The position numbers were made by a program, and so were the translations under genes. Under the pieces are notes generated by a model. It had not been told where the DNA came from. It did no database searches and worked only from the letters and a program-made list of their open reading frames with translations. This document shows positions 28,483 to 36,940 of a DNA stretch of 64,000 bases, in pieces. The number at the start of each line of letters is the position of its first letter. Within the stretch, counting starts at the first letter, position 1. The stretch is from Niabella ginsenosidivorans (GTDB taxonomy: Bacteria; Bacteroidota; Bacteroidia; Chitinophagales; Chitinophagaceae): NCBI RefSeq assembly GCF_001654455.1, contig NZ_CP015772.1, positions 4,464,001 through 4,528,000 on the forward strand. Reading direction: 5' to 3'.

Positions 28483-29484
28483 ATGCGTGGAACCGGCTCG
28501 CAGCAAAACCTGAAGATCCAGAAATGGGTAGCCCTTATATCCCTGGTATTGCTGATCATAAAATTCATTGCCTACTTTTTTACCTTTTCTGTAGCCATAT
28601 TAACAGATGCATTAGAGAGCATTGCCAATGTTGCTGCCGGGTTTATCGGTTTATACAGTCTGTATCTTGCCGCAAGGCCCAGGGATGAAAACCACCCCTA
28701 TGGCCATGGAAAGGCAGAATTCTTATCGGCGGCTGTAGAAGGCACGCTCATCGGCATTGCCGGGCTGGTAATCCTTTATAAAGCTGTTGAGCAACTGGTG
28801 CATCCTGTTCCTTTACAAAAATTAGACCTGGGCATGCTCCTGATTACTGTTACAGCTCTGGTTAATTATATCCTAGGCTATATTTGTATTGCAACAGGAA
28901 AAAAGAACCATTCCCTGGCACTGGAGGTAAGCGGCCGGCATTTACAAACAGATACCTATTCTACCGTTGCCATCATTACAGGCCTGGCGTTGCTTTATTT
29001 TACCAACTGGCATTGGGTCGATTCTGTTGTGGCGCTTATGCTGGCCGGCTATATTCTTTATACCTCCTACTCCATTTTGCGCCGCTCTGTAGCCGGCATT
29101 ATGGATGAGGCAGACCAGCAACTGCTGTCAGCAATGATCGATTACCTTAATACAAACCGTAGGGCCAACTGGATAGACCTGCACAATTTCCGCGTTATAA
29201 AATACGGAAGCGTGCTGCATATAGACTGCCATCTTACCGTGCCCTGGTACCTGACCGTGGCGCAGGCACACCAGGAGGTGGATGCACTGGCTGCCCTTAT
29301 CCGTAACAAATACGGGGAAGCCGTTGAATTTTTTGTGCATTCAGATGGATGTAAACCTTTTCAATGTGCGCTTTGTTTTAAAGAACAGTGCCCCGAAAGA
29401 AAGCATCCCTTTGAAAAGCGTATTCCCTGGAGCCTGGAAAATGTGCTTCAAAACCAGCGCCACCGACTAAAAGCAGAAGGTTAA
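28483..29484 (+). CDS. Cation diffusion facilitator transporter
   Basis: The 333-residue CDF protein has six predicted helices. The metal-site residues appear as FSVAILTDALESIANV in helix 2 and HLQTDTYSTVA in helix 5, and the family's loop HPYGHGKAE is present. The C-terminal cytoplasmic domain ends with a cysteine cluster, CKPFQCALCFKEQCPERKH, which could bind a soft metal. CDF proteins export Zn, Co, Fe or Mn with proton exchange; the metal here is unknown. It is probably co-transcribed with the upstream permease. Confidence 0.9.
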   Translation: MRGTGSQQNLKIQKWVALISLVLLIIKFIAYFFTFSVAILTDALESIANVAAGFIGLYSLYLAARPRDENHPYGHGKAEFLSAAVEGTLIGIAGLVILYKAVEQLVHPVPLQKLDLGMLLITVTALVNYILGYICIATGKKNHSLALEVSGRHLQTDTYSTVAIITGLALLYFTNWHWVDSVVALMLAGYILYTSYSILRRSVAGIMDEADQQLLSAMIDYLNTNRRANWIDLHNFRVIKYGSVLHIDCHLTVPWYLTVAQAHQEVDALAALIRNKYGEAVEFFVHSDGCKPFQCALCFKEQCPERKHPFEKRIPWSLENVLQNQRHRLKAEG

Positions 29485-29594
29485 GCGCACAGGCCGGATT
29501 ATTAATAAAAAGAATGCAGTATCAACTTTCCTGCAGATTAAGTTTTCACCCAATAGTTCCTTAACTTTATAATTGAACAGTTGTTATATAGGTT

Positions 29595-30002
29595 ATGCTT
29601 ACAAAAAAATCACAATATGCCTTTAAGGCGCTGACCTACCTGGCTAACAAGCAGGAGAGCGGCCCTGTGCTGATTTCTGAAATAGCCAAAAAGAAAAAGA
29701 TCCCGCTGAAATTCCTGGAAAATATCCTGCTGGAATTAAGAAAAGCAGGGATACTGGAAAGCAAAAAGGGAAAAGGAGGCGGTTATTTTTTTAAGAAAGA
29801 CCCCGCCCAGGTACAAATGGCCACTATTATCCGTTTAATAGATGGCCCCATCTCCATGCTGCCCTGCGTAAGCCTGTACTTTTATGAACGCTGCAAAAAC
29901 TGCGATGAAAAGCGCTGCGGCCTGCATGATATAATGAAAGAAGTAAGAGATGCTACCCTTAAGATACTGGAAAACCGGACTTTAAAAGACCTGCAGGATT
30001 AA
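29595..30002 (+). CDS. Rrf2-family regulator with four-Cys motif
   Basis: The 135-residue winged-helix protein starts LTKKSQYAFKALTYLA, the usual Rrf2 opening, with the recognition part around LLELRKAGILESKKGKGGGY. Residues C91, C100, C103 and C108 (spacing 8, 2, 4) plus H111 form a cluster like that which holds Fe-S or Zn in IscR-type members. It is encoded 410 bases before the sulfur assimilation genes, and dyads of Rrf2-operator size lie in front of several of them. I infer that it controls sulfur assimilation, like CymR or IscR-type proteins elsewhere. Confidence 0.88.
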   Translation: MLTKKSQYAFKALTYLANKQESGPVLISEIAKKKKIPLKFLENILLELRKAGILESKKGKGGGYFFKKDPAQVQMATIIRLIDGPISMLPCVSLYFYERCKNCDEKRCGLHDIMKEVRDATLKILENRTLKDLQD

Positions 30003-30256
30003 AAAGCGGCGTTGCTAATGGCAGTGCCACTGAAAGATCATTGTTCCCTGCAGGCCGGTATCGCCTTTTACACCCGGTCATTAAAAACCAGCAATCCGGA
30101 TTGATGCAGTTTCATAAAATATTTTACCAGAGCCAGTAATAATCGCTTATCAGCACTAACACCGCCTGATAGCAGATAAAATACCTGAATGTGACGATAC
30201 AGCCGCTCATAACATGCCTGTAGCAAACTCCGCGCAACAAACATTCATTAGCAATG

Positions 30257-30275
30257 CTATTCCATTTTGGAATAG
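30257..30275. promoter_or_regulatory. Perfect dyad upstream of the sulfur island
   Basis: CTATTCC-N5-GGAATAG is a perfect 7+5+7 dyad with the same spacing as the inner dyad at 30340-30380. It is not followed by a T tract, so it looks like an operator rather than a terminator. The rest of the 410-base spacer between the Rrf2 gene and the peroxiredoxin holds no gene. Confidence 0.4.
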
Positions 30276-30339
30276 TCAATAAAATTTTAATTATAGGGTT
30301 TGTACATCTCAATTGAAAAAAAAGCTGTACCTTGCCAAC

Positions 30340-30380
30340 CACTCTATTAGTCTACCTGATTGGTAGGTTTATTAAGAGTG
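30340..30380. promoter_or_regulatory. Candidate Rrf2 operator, site A
   Basis: A 41-base inverted repeat has outer arms CACTCT/AGAGTG and inner arms TCTACC/GGTAGG around TGATT. The left part reads ATTAGTCTACC, close to the arms of the sites at 34270 and 41818. The peroxiredoxin ATG is 32 bases downstream. Confidence 0.55.
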
Positions 30381-30412
30381 GCTATTTTGTCACTAAAAAC
30401 TGTTTTAAAATT

Positions 30413-31048
30413 ATGTCATTAAGATTAGGAGATACTGCGCCGGACTTTACCGCACAGTCTACAGAAGGAGAAATTCATTTTCATGAGTACTTGGGTAATT
30501 CCTGGGGCCTTTTATTCTCTCACCCCGCGGATTATACACCCGTTTGTACTACTGAATTGGGCAAAACAGCCTTATTAAAGAGCGAATTTGAAAAACGTGG
30601 TGTAAAAGCATTAGCAGTAAGTGTTGACCCACTGGATTCACATATCGGCTGGAAAAATGATATTAATGAAACTCAGAGCTGTTCGGTTGACTTTCCGATC
30701 CTGGCGGATCCGGACAGGAACATCGCTACTCTTTATGATATGATCCATCCGAATGCATCAGAAAAAGCTACAGTGCGTTCTGTATTTGTAATCGGGCCCG
30801 ATAAGAAAATCAAATTAACACTGACTTATCCTGCTTCTACCGGCAGAAACTTTAATGAGATCCTGCGGGTGATTGATTCTTTACAGTTGACGGCCAACCA
30901 CAGCGTGGCTACTCCGGCAGACTGGAAACAGGGCGAAGATGTGATTGTAGTGCCTTCCATCAGCACAGAAGATGCAATCAAAAAATTCCCTAAAGGGGTA
31001 AAAGAGGTAAAGCCTTACCTGCGTTATACTCCTCAACCCAATATTTAA
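30413..31048 (+). CDS. 1-Cys peroxiredoxin (Prx6 type)
   Basis: The 211-residue thiol peroxidase has the active site HPADYTPVCTTELG (peroxidatic C45), followed by the 1-Cys Prx C-terminal domain. C90 (NETQSC) is the only other cysteine, and no standard resolving-Cys motif is present. The frame is open back to 30332, but the family starts at MSLRLGDTAPDF, so 30413 is used. It heads the sulfur island, with the TCTAC-type dyad directly upstream. This suggests co-regulation with cysteine synthesis and a role in coping with peroxide when thiol supply changes. Confidence 0.92.
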   Translation: MSLRLGDTAPDFTAQSTEGEIHFHEYLGNSWGLLFSHPADYTPVCTTELGKTALLKSEFEKRGVKALAVSVDPLDSHIGWKNDINETQSCSVDFPILADPDRNIATLYDMIHPNASEKATVRSVFVIGPDKKIKLTLTYPASTGRNFNEILRVIDSLQLTANHSVATPADWKQGEDVIVVPSISTEDAIKKFPKGVKEVKPYLRYTPQPNI

Positions 31049-31070
31049 TTATAGTTCATAGCTAATGGTT

Positions 31071-31112
31071 CATAGTTCATGGTAGCTTTTGCTTTTAATT
31101 CCATGAACTATG
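31071..31112. repeat. Hairpin of the TTCATAG repeat family
   Basis: CATAGTTCATGG (31071-31082) and CCATGAACTATG (31101-31112) form a perfect 12-bp stem between the peroxiredoxin and cysH. No T tract follows. Confidence 0.75.
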
Positions 31113-31137
31113 ATCTGTAAGCCATCAACAACAGAAC

Positions 31138-31833
31138 GTGTTTACAGACGAACAAATACAAGAGATAGAAAATGCTTCACTGCCGGATGCGTTGAAATTA
31201 GTGGCAGAACAGTACCCGGATGAAACCGTGTTCTCCACCTCCCTGGGTCAGGAAGACCAGGTATTAACAGAGGTCATTGCCACTCATAAGCTCCCGGTAA
31301 AGATCTTTACCTTAGATACCGGCCGCTTGTTCTATGAGCATTATGAACTGCTGGAAAGAACAAATGCCCGCTACAAAACCAATATACAGGTTTATTTTCC
31401 CGAAGCGGCGGATGTGGAAGCCTACGTAGCAGCAAAAGGCATTAACGGATTTTACGAATCAGTAGAGAACCGGAAGGAATGCTGCTTCATCAGGAAGGTG
31501 AAACCCCTCAACCGCGCACTGGAAGGTGCAAAGGTCTGGATCACCGGCTTACGCAGTGAGCAGTCGGAGAACCGGAAAGACATGAAAATGATCGAGTGGG
31601 ATGACGACCGCAAGCTCTATAAGTTCAACCCGTTGATCCACTGGAGTTATGATGAAATGACAGGTTATATACAACAAAAAAACATACCCTATAACCCGCT
31701 GCACGACAAAGGGTTCATCAGCATTGGCTGTGCGCCCTGTACCAGGGCCATTGAGCCCGGTGAGAATCCCAGGGCCGGAAGATGGTGGTGGGAAATCTCT
31801 CACAAAGAATGTGGACTTCATGTTCACCAATAG
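31138..31833 (+). CDS. cysH: Adenylyl-sulfate (APS) reductase CysH
   Basis: The 231-residue enzyme starts at GTG. It reduces APS to sulfite with thioredoxin or glutathione. It has C115-C116 (KECCFIRK) and C198-x2-C201 (GCAPC), the four ligands of the [4Fe-4S] cluster that marks APS-type rather than PAPS-type reductases, and the catalytic C225 in KECGLH near the C-terminus. STSLGQED is the PP-loop-like nucleotide site. That the enzyme is of APS type agrees with the absence of an APS kinase gene (cysC) from the island. Confidence 0.95.
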   Translation: MFTDEQIQEIENASLPDALKLVAEQYPDETVFSTSLGQEDQVLTEVIATHKLPVKIFTLDTGRLFYEHYELLERTNARYKTNIQVYFPEAADVEAYVAAKGINGFYESVENRKECCFIRKVKPLNRALEGAKVWITGLRSEQSENRKDMKMIEWDDDRKLYKFNPLIHWSYDEMTGYIQQKNIPYNPLHDKGFISIGCAPCTRAIEPGENPRAGRWWWEISHKECGLHVHQ

Positions 31834-31916
31834 ATTGAACTGTATAGCAAACCTGAAAAATCACTTTTTAATTTTAAAAAAATCCGCCCGGGCGGATCTG
31901 TATAAAGAAGACAAGT

Positions 31917-32825
31917 ATGGGTGAGTACACACTGGATTATTTAGAACAGCTGGAAGCTGAAAGTATTTATATTTTCAGGGAGGTAGCTGCGCAATTTGAG
32001 AAACCGGCACTGCTTTTCAGCGGCGGTAAAGATTCTATTACCCTGGTGCAGCTGGCAAAAAAAGCATTTGCGCCCGGAAAAATTCCCTTTCCTCTAGTGC
32101 ATATTGACACAGGGCATAATTTCCCTGAAGCACTGGAATTCCGCGATGCGCTGGCAAAGGAAGTAGGCGCAGAGCTTATTGTAAGAAAAGTAGAAGATAC
32201 CATCAGACAAAAACACCTCACAGAACCCAAAGGTAAGTTTGCCAGTCGCAACTGGCTGCAGATCCATACACTGCTGGATACGATTGAGGAGTTCCGTTTT
32301 GATGCCTGTATCGGCGGTGCAAGGCGCGATGAAGAGAAGGCAAGGGCCAAAGAGCGCATCTTTTCCGTAAGAGATGAATTCGGGCAGTGGGAGCCTAAAT
32401 TACAACGCCCCGAATTATGGAACATCTACAACGGCCGTATCCATAAAGGCGAAAATGTACGCGTATTCCCCATTAGTAACTGGACAGAGCTGGATGTATG
32501 GAACTACATAAAAAAAGAAGGCATTGCCCTGCCCTCTATTTATTTTGCCCATGAGCGGGAGGTGATTGAGCATGAAGGCCAGCTCATTGCTGTTTCCGAT
32601 TATATTACCATAGACGAGGACGATGTGATCTCTACAAGAAAGGTACGTTACCGCACCGTTGGGGACATGACCTGTACTGCCGCGGTAGAGTCCAGTGCCA
32701 CAACACTGGATGAAGTAGTGAATGAGATCATGGCTACCCGCATTTCCGAAAGAGGCGAAACCAGGATTGATGACAAGGTAACAGAAGCCGCCATGGAAGA
32801 CCGGAAAAAGGGAGGCTACTTTTAA
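31917..32825 (+). CDS. cysD: Sulfate adenylyltransferase subunit 2 (CysD)
   Basis: The 302-residue ATP-PP-loop enzyme has LLFSGGKDSITLVQLA (PP-loop) and the family blocks HIDTGHNFPE, GGARRDEEKARAKERIFS and RKVRYRTVGDMTCTAA. With CysN it makes APS from sulfate and ATP. Length matches the E. coli enzyme. It follows cysH after 83 bases and precedes cysN after a hairpin-bearing spacer. Confidence 0.97.
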   Translation: MGEYTLDYLEQLEAESIYIFREVAAQFEKPALLFSGGKDSITLVQLAKKAFAPGKIPFPLVHIDTGHNFPEALEFRDALAKEVGAELIVRKVEDTIRQKHLTEPKGKFASRNWLQIHTLLDTIEEFRFDACIGGARRDEEKARAKERIFSVRDEFGQWEPKLQRPELWNIYNGRIHKGENVRVFPISNWTELDVWNYIKKEGIALPSIYFAHEREVIEHEGQLIAVSDYITIDEDDVISTRKVRYRTVGDMTCTAAVESSATTLDEVVNEIMATRISERGETRIDDKVTEAAMEDRKKGGYF

Positions 32826-32840
32826 AGTCAGGAAGTTGTT

Positions 32841-32885
32841 AGTCCGGGAGTCCGAAAAAAAATCGTTCCCTCCAACTCCCGGACT
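32841..32885. repeat. Intergenic hairpin between cysD and cysN
   Basis: AGTCCGGGAGT (32841-32851) and ACTCCCGGACT (32875-32885) are perfect complements around a 23-base A-rich loop. TTGGACTTTCCGACTTT follows. It is of a repeat type distinct from the TTCATAG hairpins. Confidence 0.7.
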
Positions 32886-32943
32886 CTTGGACTTTCCGAC
32901 TTTAGATCTTTACTGAATTTTAAAAATTATAAGTATTTTAGAA

Positions 32944-34185
32944 ATGGACATATTAAGATTCATAACAGCAGGTAGTGTGGATGATGGTAAAAGCACTTTG
33001 ATCGGAAGGCTTTTGTATGACAGCAAAAGCATACTGGTGGATCAGCTGGAAGCACTGGAAAAACAATCCAGGAATAAAAACGCAGATGGCATCGACCTAG
33101 CCTTGCTGACTGATGGGCTGAGGGCAGAAAGAGAACAGGGCATCACCATTGATGTCGCTTACCGTTACTTTTCCACGCCAAAGAGGAAATTTATTATTGC
33201 AGATGCGCCCGGCCATGTACAGTACACCCGCAACATGATCACCGGCGCCTCCAACTCAAGCCTCATTGTTATCCTCATCGATGCAAGGGTTGGCGTAATT
33301 GAGCAGACCCGCCGCCACTCCATCATTGCTTCCTTATTAAAAATACCGCATGTGGTAGTGGCCATTAATAAGATGGACCTGGTTGATTTTTCTGAAGAAC
33401 GGTATGAGGCAATAAAAGCAGATTACGAAAAAGTAGCTGCACAGCTTAACATAAAAAATACAACTTACATACCTATTTCAGCTTTATTGGGCGATAATAT
33501 TGTGGAACCGTCAAAAAATATGACCTGGTATACCGGCAAACCTCTGCTGGAGTTCCTGGAAGAAGTAAAGCTGGACGCGGATATTAACCATAATGATCCC
33601 CGCTTTCAGGTGCAGTACGTGATCCGCCCCCAAACTACCGAGCTGCATGATTACCGTGGCTACGCCGGGCAGATCATCAGCGGTGTTTACAGGGCAGGTG
33701 ACCGCATACAGGTACTGCCGGCAGGAATCACCACCACCATTACAAAAATTGAAACAGGTGGCCAGGAAGTGAGCGAAGCATTTGCTCCCCAGGCCGTTGT
33801 ATTACATATTGCAGATGATATTGATGTGAGCCGCGGTGATACTTTTGCGCGGGTTGACAATTTGCCAAAAGTAGCAAATGAAATAGAAGTAGTGCTTTGC
33901 TGGCTGGATAATAAGCCACTTATACAGGGCAACAGGTACTTCCTCCAGCATAAAAGCCGTCTGGTAAAAACCATTGTGCGCGAAGTGTCCTATAAACTGG
34001 ATGTAAATACATTGGAGCGCATACCCGCAGAAGACGGTGTAAAACTGAATGAAGTAGTGCGTGCCAGAATTAAAACAGCGGCACCGCTGGTATACGACGA
34101 CTTTGTTGCATTACGTGATTATGGCAATGCCATTCTGGTAGATGAGACCAGCAACAGCACGGTGGCAGCAGTATTATTAAACTGA
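32944..34185 (+). CDS. cysN: Sulfate adenylyltransferase subunit 1 (CysN)
   Basis: The 413-residue EF-Tu-like GTPase has GSVDDGKSTLIGRLLYDS (P-loop), EREQGITIDVAYR (switch I), DAPGHVQYTRNM (G3) and NKMDLV (G4), followed by two beta-barrel domains. It drives APS formation by CysD through GTP hydrolysis. There is no C-terminal APS kinase domain as in NodQ/CysNC fusions. It is somewhat shorter than the enterobacterial protein but complete. Confidence 0.96.
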   Translation: MDILRFITAGSVDDGKSTLIGRLLYDSKSILVDQLEALEKQSRNKNADGIDLALLTDGLRAEREQGITIDVAYRYFSTPKRKFIIADAPGHVQYTRNMITGASNSSLIVILIDARVGVIEQTRRHSIIASLLKIPHVVVAINKMDLVDFSEERYEAIKADYEKVAAQLNIKNTTYIPISALLGDNIVEPSKNMTWYTGKPLLEFLEEVKLDADINHNDPRFQVQYVIRPQTTELHDYRGYAGQIISGVYRAGDRIQVLPAGITTTITKIETGGQEVSEAFAPQAVVLHIADDIDVSRGDTFARVDNLPKVANEIEVVLCWLDNKPLIQGNRYFLQHKSRLVKTIVREVSYKLDVNTLERIPAEDGVKLNEVVRARIKTAAPLVYDDFVALRDYGNAILVDETSNSTVAAVLLN

Positions 34186-34196
34186 TATAAAAAAAC

Positions 34197-34213
34197 TTCA
34201 GGAACTGCCTGAA
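34197..34213 (+). terminator. Weak hairpin after cysN
   Basis: TTCAGG-AACTG-CCTGAA forms a 6-bp stem 11 bases after the cysN stop. A T5 tract follows only after 12 more bases, so it is at best a weak terminator or attenuator before the methyltransferase gene. Confidence 0.25.
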
Positions 34214-34269
34214 ATACAGGACTCCTTTTTAAGCAGCTCCGTGGAATAAGATCATTTTTTATTAATAAG

Positions 34270-34285
34270 TCTACTTTTAAGTAGA
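34270..34285. promoter_or_regulatory. Candidate Rrf2 operator, site B
   Basis: TCTACTTTTAAGTAGA is a 16-base dyad (TCTACTT/AAGTAGA around TT), preceded by ATTAATAAG. It lies 16 bases before the methyltransferase ATG. TACTTTTA inside it is one mismatch from the -7 box, so a promoter may overlap the operator, as at 41818-41864. Confidence 0.55.
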
Positions 34286-34301
34286 ATAGAAAATACAGAG
34301 G

Positions 34302-35177
34302 ATGCTTCTTCAACATTCGCCGTCCACAAAAAAACAGCCAGGCAGAAATACCGGTAAAGTGATCCTTGCCGGTGCAGGGCCCGGAGACCCGGATCTGATC
34401 ACGGTAAAAGCAGCAGACGCTTTACGAAAAGCGGACGTAGTGCTCACAGACCGCCTGGTGAGCGAAGTGATCCTGCACCGCTACGTTCCTGCCACTGCTG
34501 AAATCGTGTATGTAGGTAAGGAATGCAGCAAAAAAAGATCGGTACCGCAAAAAACCATCAATGAGCTGCTGGTGCATTATGCGTTGCAGGGAAAGGGAGT
34601 GGTTCGGTTAAAAGGAGGAGACGCGTCTATATTCTCCAATATCCTGGATGAGCTGCAAACACTTACAGAACATGCCATTTCCTATGAGATCATTCCGGGT
34701 GTGACAGCTGCACTGGGCGCTGCAGCCTGTGCCGGAATGCCTCTGACCGCAAGGGGGTACGCAACAGCCGTACGGTTCCTTACGTATTATAAATCGGATA
34801 TGGTTACCGATGCTTACTGGAAAGAACTGGCCGGCACAGAAGATACGCTTGTATTTTATATGTCATCCGGAACACTGGATCAGGCCGTGCAGAAATTAAT
34901 ACAGTTCCGTATTTCAAAGGAAAAGCACCTGGCAGTTATTGAGCAGGCTACCACCTGCTTTCAGCAGGTGCATACCTGCAGCCTGTATGATTATGCCACT
35001 ACATTAAAGGGCATAACCTTTGCATCGCCAAGCCTGGTGGTCATTGGAAAAGTAGTAGCGCTCCACCAGCAATTCAAATGGCTGGCAAACAGCCATAACC
35101 GGCAGTTGTATTTTAAACCGGTAACAGAAGAAATGATCAATGTTCATCAACAAAATAATTTAAAACATGCTATCTGA
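34302..35177 (+). CDS. cobA: Uroporphyrinogen-III C-methyltransferase (CobA/SUMT)
   Basis: The 291-residue SAM-dependent enzyme makes precorrin-2, the first step toward siroheme. It has VILAGAGPGDPDLITVKA at the start (SAM-binding loop), VRLKGGDASIF and EIIPGVTAALGAAACAGMPL. A short extension of about 30 residues at the C-terminus (ANSHNRQLYF onward) is not part of the usual domain. CAGAGG just upstream is a reasonable ribosome binding site. The gene overlaps cysJ by 11 bases. Its product feeds the siroheme-synthase domain of the fusion at 39525, and siroheme is the cofactor of CysI. Confidence 0.94.
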   Translation: MLLQHSPSTKKQPGRNTGKVILAGAGPGDPDLITVKAADALRKADVVLTDRLVSEVILHRYVPATAEIVYVGKECSKKRSVPQKTINELLVHYALQGKGVVRLKGGDASIFSNILDELQTLTEHAISYEIIPGVTAALGAAACAGMPLTARGYATAVRFLTYYKSDMVTDAYWKELAGTEDTLVFYMSSGTLDQAVQKLIQFRISKEKHLAVIEQATTCFQQVHTCSLYDYATTLKGITFASPSLVVIGKVVALHQQFKWLANSHNRQLYFKPVTEEMINVHQQNNLKHAI

Positions 35178-36867
35178 TGTTAAATTAGGGGCCCTCAAAA
35201 GTCTTACGCCTACGCTTACACGGGATGAGCTGCTTTGGGCAAGCGGATATTTTGCCGGCCTGGCGCAGGGAATTGCAGGTGGGCAGGAGCCAATCGCAGC
35301 TGCACCGGCAGCCGTAAAAAAAATAGCACTGGTGTATGGCACAGAAACGGGGAACGCCAAAAAACTGGCTACACAATTAGCCGGCATTGCAAAGAAGAAA
35401 GGAATTACAGTAAAGCTTACCGGCCTGGATCAGTACCGGTTTGCCGATCTTCCGAAAGAAGAATATTTTTTTGTAGTGATCAGCACCCAGGGTGAAGGCG
35501 AACCGCCGGTTCAGGCAAAAAAATTTTATGAACATATTCATGAGAACCAGATCGACCTGAGCAAATTAAAATTTGGTGTACTGGGGCTGGGAGACAGTTC
35601 TTATCCGGAGTTTTGCAAAACCGGTGAAGACGTGGATGCACGGCTGGAAGCATTGGGTGGCCACCGGCTGCTGCCTTTAAAAAAATGTGATGTAGATTAC
35701 GAGGAAGATGCGCTGCACTGGCTTGAAAATGTGATTGCAGTATTGCAGACGAGCGCTGCACATGCAGCTCCCATACCATCCCTGCCTACTGAAAAGAAGC
35801 CTTCCGGTAAAAAATATTACAACGGAAAGGTGATCACCAATATCAATTTAAACGACCGCGGCTCCAGGAAACAGACCTTTCATATTGAAATTGTAACGGA
35901 AGAGCCCATAGATTATGAGCCGGGAGATGCGCTGGGAATTGTACCTTCCAATAAACAGGATATGATCAATAAGATCATTGGCATTACAGGCATCGATCCT
36001 GATAAAGAAATTAAAACAGAAAAAATAACCGCCACTGTCCGCGATCTCTTAAGCCAGCATTTAAATATCTGCTACCTGCTAAAAGCTACCGTAAAGAAAT
36101 TTGCAGAGCTTACGGGGCAGCAGATCCCGGATACCCGCATGAGCCTTTACGACCTTTTGCGCATTTATCCCGTAAAAGACGCAGCGCAATTTGAAGAGGT
36201 CATCAAAATATTAACAGCACAGTCGCCACGGCTGTATTCCATTTCTTCCTCCCCCAATGCGCACGGAGAAAATGAGATTCATATAACTGTTTCCAAAAAC
36301 CAGTTCACCGTTGAAGATGAAGAACGGTATGGGGTATGCAGTGAATTCCTGTCAGACCTTGATGAAGGGCATGAGATCGAGTTTTTTATCCAGAAGGCCA
36401 GGCATTTTAAACTGCCGGAAGAAAGTAAGGATGTGATCATGATCGGACCCGGTACCGGCATAGCACCGTTCCGATCCTTCCTGGCCGAGCGCGATGCCAC
36501 CGGCGCAAGCGGTAAGAACTGGCTTTTCTTCGGAGAACAGCATTTTGTGACCGACTTCCTGTACCAGACAGAGATACAGAGTTACCTGGCAACAGGCGTA
36601 TTAAACAACATCGACCTGGCTTTTTCCCGGGACACTGATCAGAAAATATATGTACAACATCGCATAAAAGAAAAAGGGGACGAACTGATCCGCTGGCTGA
36701 ATGACGGCGCCTATCTTTACATCTGTGGTGCAAAAGACCCTATGTGCAGTGATGTGGAGGCCACCTTTATTGAGCTGCTTCAGTCAAAAGGAAAATCAAA
36801 AGAAGAAGCACGCAGCTTTTTAACACAGCTGGAGGAAGAAGGAAGATATTCAAAGGATGTATATTAG
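35167..36867 (+). CDS. cysJ: Sulfite reductase flavoprotein (CysJ-like)
   Basis: The 566-residue diflavin reductase passes electrons from NADPH through FAD and FMN to CysI. It has a flavodoxin domain (about 52-195; LVYGTETGNAKKLA), an FAD domain (RLYSISSSPNAHGENE) and an NADPH domain (GPGTGIAPFRSFLAER, then YICGAKDPMCSDVE and the terminal RYSKDVY). The order is that of CysJ/cytochrome P450 reductase. It overlaps cobA and is 73 bases from cysI. Confidence 0.95.
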   Translation: MLSDVKLGALKSLTPTLTRDELLWASGYFAGLAQGIAGGQEPIAAAPAAVKKIALVYGTETGNAKKLATQLAGIAKKKGITVKLTGLDQYRFADLPKEEYFFVVISTQGEGEPPVQAKKFYEHIHENQIDLSKLKFGVLGLGDSSYPEFCKTGEDVDARLEALGGHRLLPLKKCDVDYEEDALHWLENVIAVLQTSAAHAAPIPSLPTEKKPSGKKYYNGKVITNINLNDRGSRKQTFHIEIVTEEPIDYEPGDALGIVPSNKQDMINKIIGITGIDPDKEIKTEKITATVRDLLSQHLNICYLLKATVKKFAELTGQQIPDTRMSLYDLLRIYPVKDAAQFEEVIKILTAQSPRLYSISSSPNAHGENEIHITVSKNQFTVEDEERYGVCSEFLSDLDEGHEIEFFIQKARHFKLPEESKDVIMIGPGTGIAPFRSFLAERDATGASGKNWLFFGEQHFVTDFLYQTEIQSYLATGVLNNIDLAFSRDTDQKIYVQHRIKEKGDELIRWLNDGAYLYICGAKDPMCSDVEATFIELLQSKGKSKEEARSFLTQLEEEGRYSKDVY

Positions 36868-36879
36868 TTAATAGCATAT

Positions 36880-36930
36880 GGTTCATGGCTCATAGGGATA
36901 CTATGAACTATGAACTATCAACCATGAACC
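36880..36930. repeat. Hairpin of the TTCATAG repeat family
   Basis: GGTTCATGG (36880-36888) pairs with CCATGAACC (36922-36930) between cysJ and cysI. The loop contains two direct TATGAAC units. It ends 10 bases before the cysI ATG. Confidence 0.7.
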
Positions 36931-36940
36931 CAATTAGATC

